From assembly GCF_002967715.1 (NCBI RefSeq), contig NZ_PUIA01000003.1:1-64000 (forward strand): a stretch of 64,000 nucleotides of DNA, written 5' to 3'. The DNA comes from Blastopirellula marina (GTDB taxonomy: Bacteria; Planctomycetota; Planctomycetia; Pirellulales; Pirellulaceae). The notes below the pieces were generated by a model. The model had not been told where the DNA came from, did no database searches, and worked only from the letters and a program-made list of their open reading frames with translations. A program made the translations under genes and the position numbers. Every line of letters starts with the position of its first letter. Position 1 is the first letter of the stretch. Shown piece after piece: positions 62,511 through 64,000 of this stretch.

Positions 62511-64000
62511 TTAACGCGATTCCCCCTTACGCGGCTTGCCCCATAGCTTGTTCCACCAGGTTGGGATTTCTTCTTCTGTAGCAACAGTGGTGTCGACGAA
62601 CTCGTAGGCCACCATATACGACTGCAAGCTCATCAGCAGATGCCGGGCTCGTTCAATCGCGTCTCGTTTGCGCCGGTCGCGATTACGACGCGGGGCGATC
62701 GAAATCTGGACCTTGGTATGCTGTGCGCCATTCTCGCCGACGATAGGGCTGAATCTCAGTTCGATGATCAGTGGTACGGCTCGGTCGGCCACGCGACGCT
62801 GCAGCGGCAACGATTCGCCATCGACCATGATTTTGATCGCTTCTTCGTTCACGCTCAGCACTTCGGCGCGGTGATCGGCCACAAAGCCTCGGATCTTCTC
62901 AGCGGCCAGGTTCAGGGGAACCTTCGTCTTCATGGCACGCTTGAGGAGCACTTCTGGTTCGACCGGCGCAAACATGCGAGCGATCCAGCTGCGTCGATCG
63001 CCGATGGCAGGCTCTTTCAACCCGCTGCCGATTTGAGTGACGATGTTACGCCCCATCTCTTTCGATTGCAGCAAGGCTCGGTCGGCTCGGTTCAAGATCG
63101 AATCGGCTGTGTCGCCGCGTTGAATCTCGGTAACGCCGAAGCTGGCAGACATGTTCTTGCCCCCCAGTGCCGGTTGAGGTGTCGCGGCTACGGCGCTGCG
63201 GATCTTTTCCGCCAGCATCGCGGCTTCTTCGTTATCGCAGCTAGGGCAAAGGATCACGAACTCTTCGCCGCCATAGCGAGCACAGATGTCCGCCGAGCGA
63301 GCATGCGACTGCAACTGGTTCGCGAACGAGATCAACGCTTCGTCCCCGGCCTGATGTCCGTAGGTGTCGTTGATCTTCTTGAAGAAGTCGATATCGCAAA
63401 TGATCACGCTGCACGATCGACCTGCCGTCGCGTGACGCTCGACCATGTCGACCAGGCCACGATCCATTTCGGCTCGATTGACCAGGCCGGTAAGCGGATC
63501 GCGGGTCGCTCTGTAATGCAGCGATTGAATTTGTTCTTCCAGCGACTCAACACCAGAGGTGTCGTGCATTTGAATGGTAGTGCCGAGGCTTTTACCGTCT
63601 TCGCCAACCACCGGAACGATATGGGCCGTAACGGTGACGAAGTTTCCGCTGGCGTTGCGGATCGAAAGACGATGCATCCCCTGAGTGCCAGCCGCAATGG
63701 CAACGCGAACCGGGTCAGTTTCGTTGGTGAACTTGCGACCTTGATGATCGGCCAGGCCAAGCAGTTCGGAGGTCCAGCGGTGCCCTTCGACGGCGTCACG
63801 CGTCAAACCGGTGAGACGTTCGGCGGCCTGGTTCCAACCCAGAATCTGTTGGTTGATGTCGATAAAAACGACCGCGTCGTGAATGTGGCGAACGAGGCTT
63901 TCCTGGAACGCTGCCAGCGATCGTAATTTCGATGGATTGGCACCATACTGGTTCACACGCCAATGTTTGTTGGCATGTTCGGGGGAAAGGACCTTGAGCC
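62511..64000 (-). CDS. PAS-GGDEF diguanylate cyclase, 5' end beyond window
   Basis: A cytoplasmic c-di-GMP synthase. A PAS domain (about residues 15-140 from the GTG at 63956; RHIHDAVVFIDINQQILGWN) precedes a GGDEF domain with the active GGEEF site (YGGEEFVILCPSC) and the DIDFFKKINDTYGH motif. The last 130 residues form a beta-rich domain of PilZ-like look (EVLSVNEEAIKIMVDGESL). No clear ribosome binding site precedes the GTG, and the frame stays open and protein-like to the window edge (LKVLSPEHANKHWR), so the gene probably starts upstream outside the window, with at least 14 more residues. No allosteric RxxD site was sought further. Confidence 0.85.
   Translation of the reverse strand, partial: LKVLSPEHANKHWRVNQYGANPSKLRSLAAFQESLVRHIHDAVVFIDINQQILGWNQAAERLTGLTRDAVEGHRWTSELLGLADHQGRKFTNETDPVRVAIAAGTQGMHRLSIRNASGNFVTVTAHIVPVVGEDGKSLGTTIQMHDTSGVESLEEQIQSLHYRATRDPLTGLVNRAEMDRGLVDMVERHATAGRSCSVIICDIDFFKKINDTYGHQAGDEALISFANQLQSHARSADICARYGGEEFVILCPSCDNEEAAMLAEKIRSAVAATPQPALGGKNMSASFGVTEIQRGDTADSILNRADRALLQSKEMGRNIVTQIGSGLKEPAIGDRRSWIARMFAPVEPEVLLKRAMKTKVPLNLAAEKIRGFVADHRAEVLSVNEEAIKIMVDGESLPLQRRVADRAVPLIIELRFSPIVGENGAQHTKVQISIAPRRNRDRRKRDAIERARHLLMSLQSYMVAYEFVDTTVATEEEIPTWWNKLWGKPRKGESR

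Noticed and set aside
62640-63926. 428-aa frame antisense to the diguanylate cyclase
   Set aside because: Shadow of the GGDEF gene, which has complete motifs.
1-64000. CRISPR arrays, tRNA/rRNA genes, insertion sequences, prophage
   Set aside because: No regularly spaced repeats, no cloverleaf with a GGTTCGA-type arm outside coding frames, and no transposase or phage structural proteins were seen.

Overview
This window looks like ordinary chromosome from a planctomycete, most likely a member of the Pirellulaceae such as the Blastopirellula/Bremerella/Rhodopirellula group. The evidence is a PSCyt1-DUF1549-DUF1553 protein paired with a Tat-exported DUF1501 protein, two formylglycine-type sulfatases, Tat-exported Gfo/Idh/MocA and PhoX-like proteins, a LamG protein, a glycine- and tryptophan-rich exported protein, and N-terminal NPFxSPQ motifs on two small membrane proteins. 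I saw no insertion sequence, prophage, CRISPR array, rRNA or tRNA. Genes are dense and often convergent, and several convergent pairs overlap at their 3' ends.

Layout, left to right. 1-3.3 kb: two small unrecognised proteins, a voltage-gated-type K+ channel with a C-terminal zinc ribbon, and a GrpB-family protein. 3.3-5.3 kb (minus): a radical SAM/SPASM protein, a small membrane protein and signal peptidase I in one run. 5.4-8.4 kb: an LpxA-like acyltransferase diverging from a PIG-L-like protein and a glycosyltransferase. 8.5-13.1 kb: a MocA-type oxidoreductase, a cupin-like protein and a lipoprotein. 13.2-17.3 kb: a metal P-type ATPase convergent with an ArsR-SulP operon. 17.4-24.2 kb: SMI1/KNR4-like protein, sulfatase, glycerophosphodiester phosphodiesterase and exported proteins of unknown function. 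24.3-27.7 kb (minus): a Cys/His-rich exported protein, a thioredoxin-like protein and a MacB/FtsX-type ABC pair, apparently one cysteine-rich, metal- or redox-related system.

28-32.5 kb: the PSCyt1/DUF1501 pair. 32.6-36.9 kb: a methyltransferase, then a SnoaL-like protein and the Gly/Trp-rich protein behind one recognisable promoter. 37-41.6 kb: DUF2314-ankyrin protein, a phosphatase-like gene with an apparent frameshift, a TPR lipoprotein and unknowns. 41.7-45.8 kb: an ABC-2-like exporter pair and a DEAD-box RNA helicase. 46.3-54.4 kb: DinB-like protein, LamG protein, second sulfatase, TIGR01777 epimerase, metallo-beta-lactamase-fold hydrolase and sugar transporter. 54.6-57 kb: UDP-glucose dehydrogenase and UDP-glucuronate decarboxylase, a two-step route to UDP-xylose. 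57-57.5 kb: a clear guanidine-III (ykkC-III) riboswitch directly upstream of an SMR guanidinium exporter. 57.6-64 kb: PhoX/DUF839 protein, a tandem pair of NPFxSPQ membrane proteins, glycyl-tRNA synthetase and a PAS-GGDEF diguanylate cyclase that probably runs off the right edge.

The best-supported special finding is the guanidine-III riboswitch with its exporter. The most system-like gene groups of unknown purpose are the Cys-rich ABC/thioredoxin cluster at 24.3-27.7 kb and the radical SAM/small membrane protein/signal peptidase cassette at 3.3-5.3 kb. All family assignments were made by eye from motifs; no database search was run.
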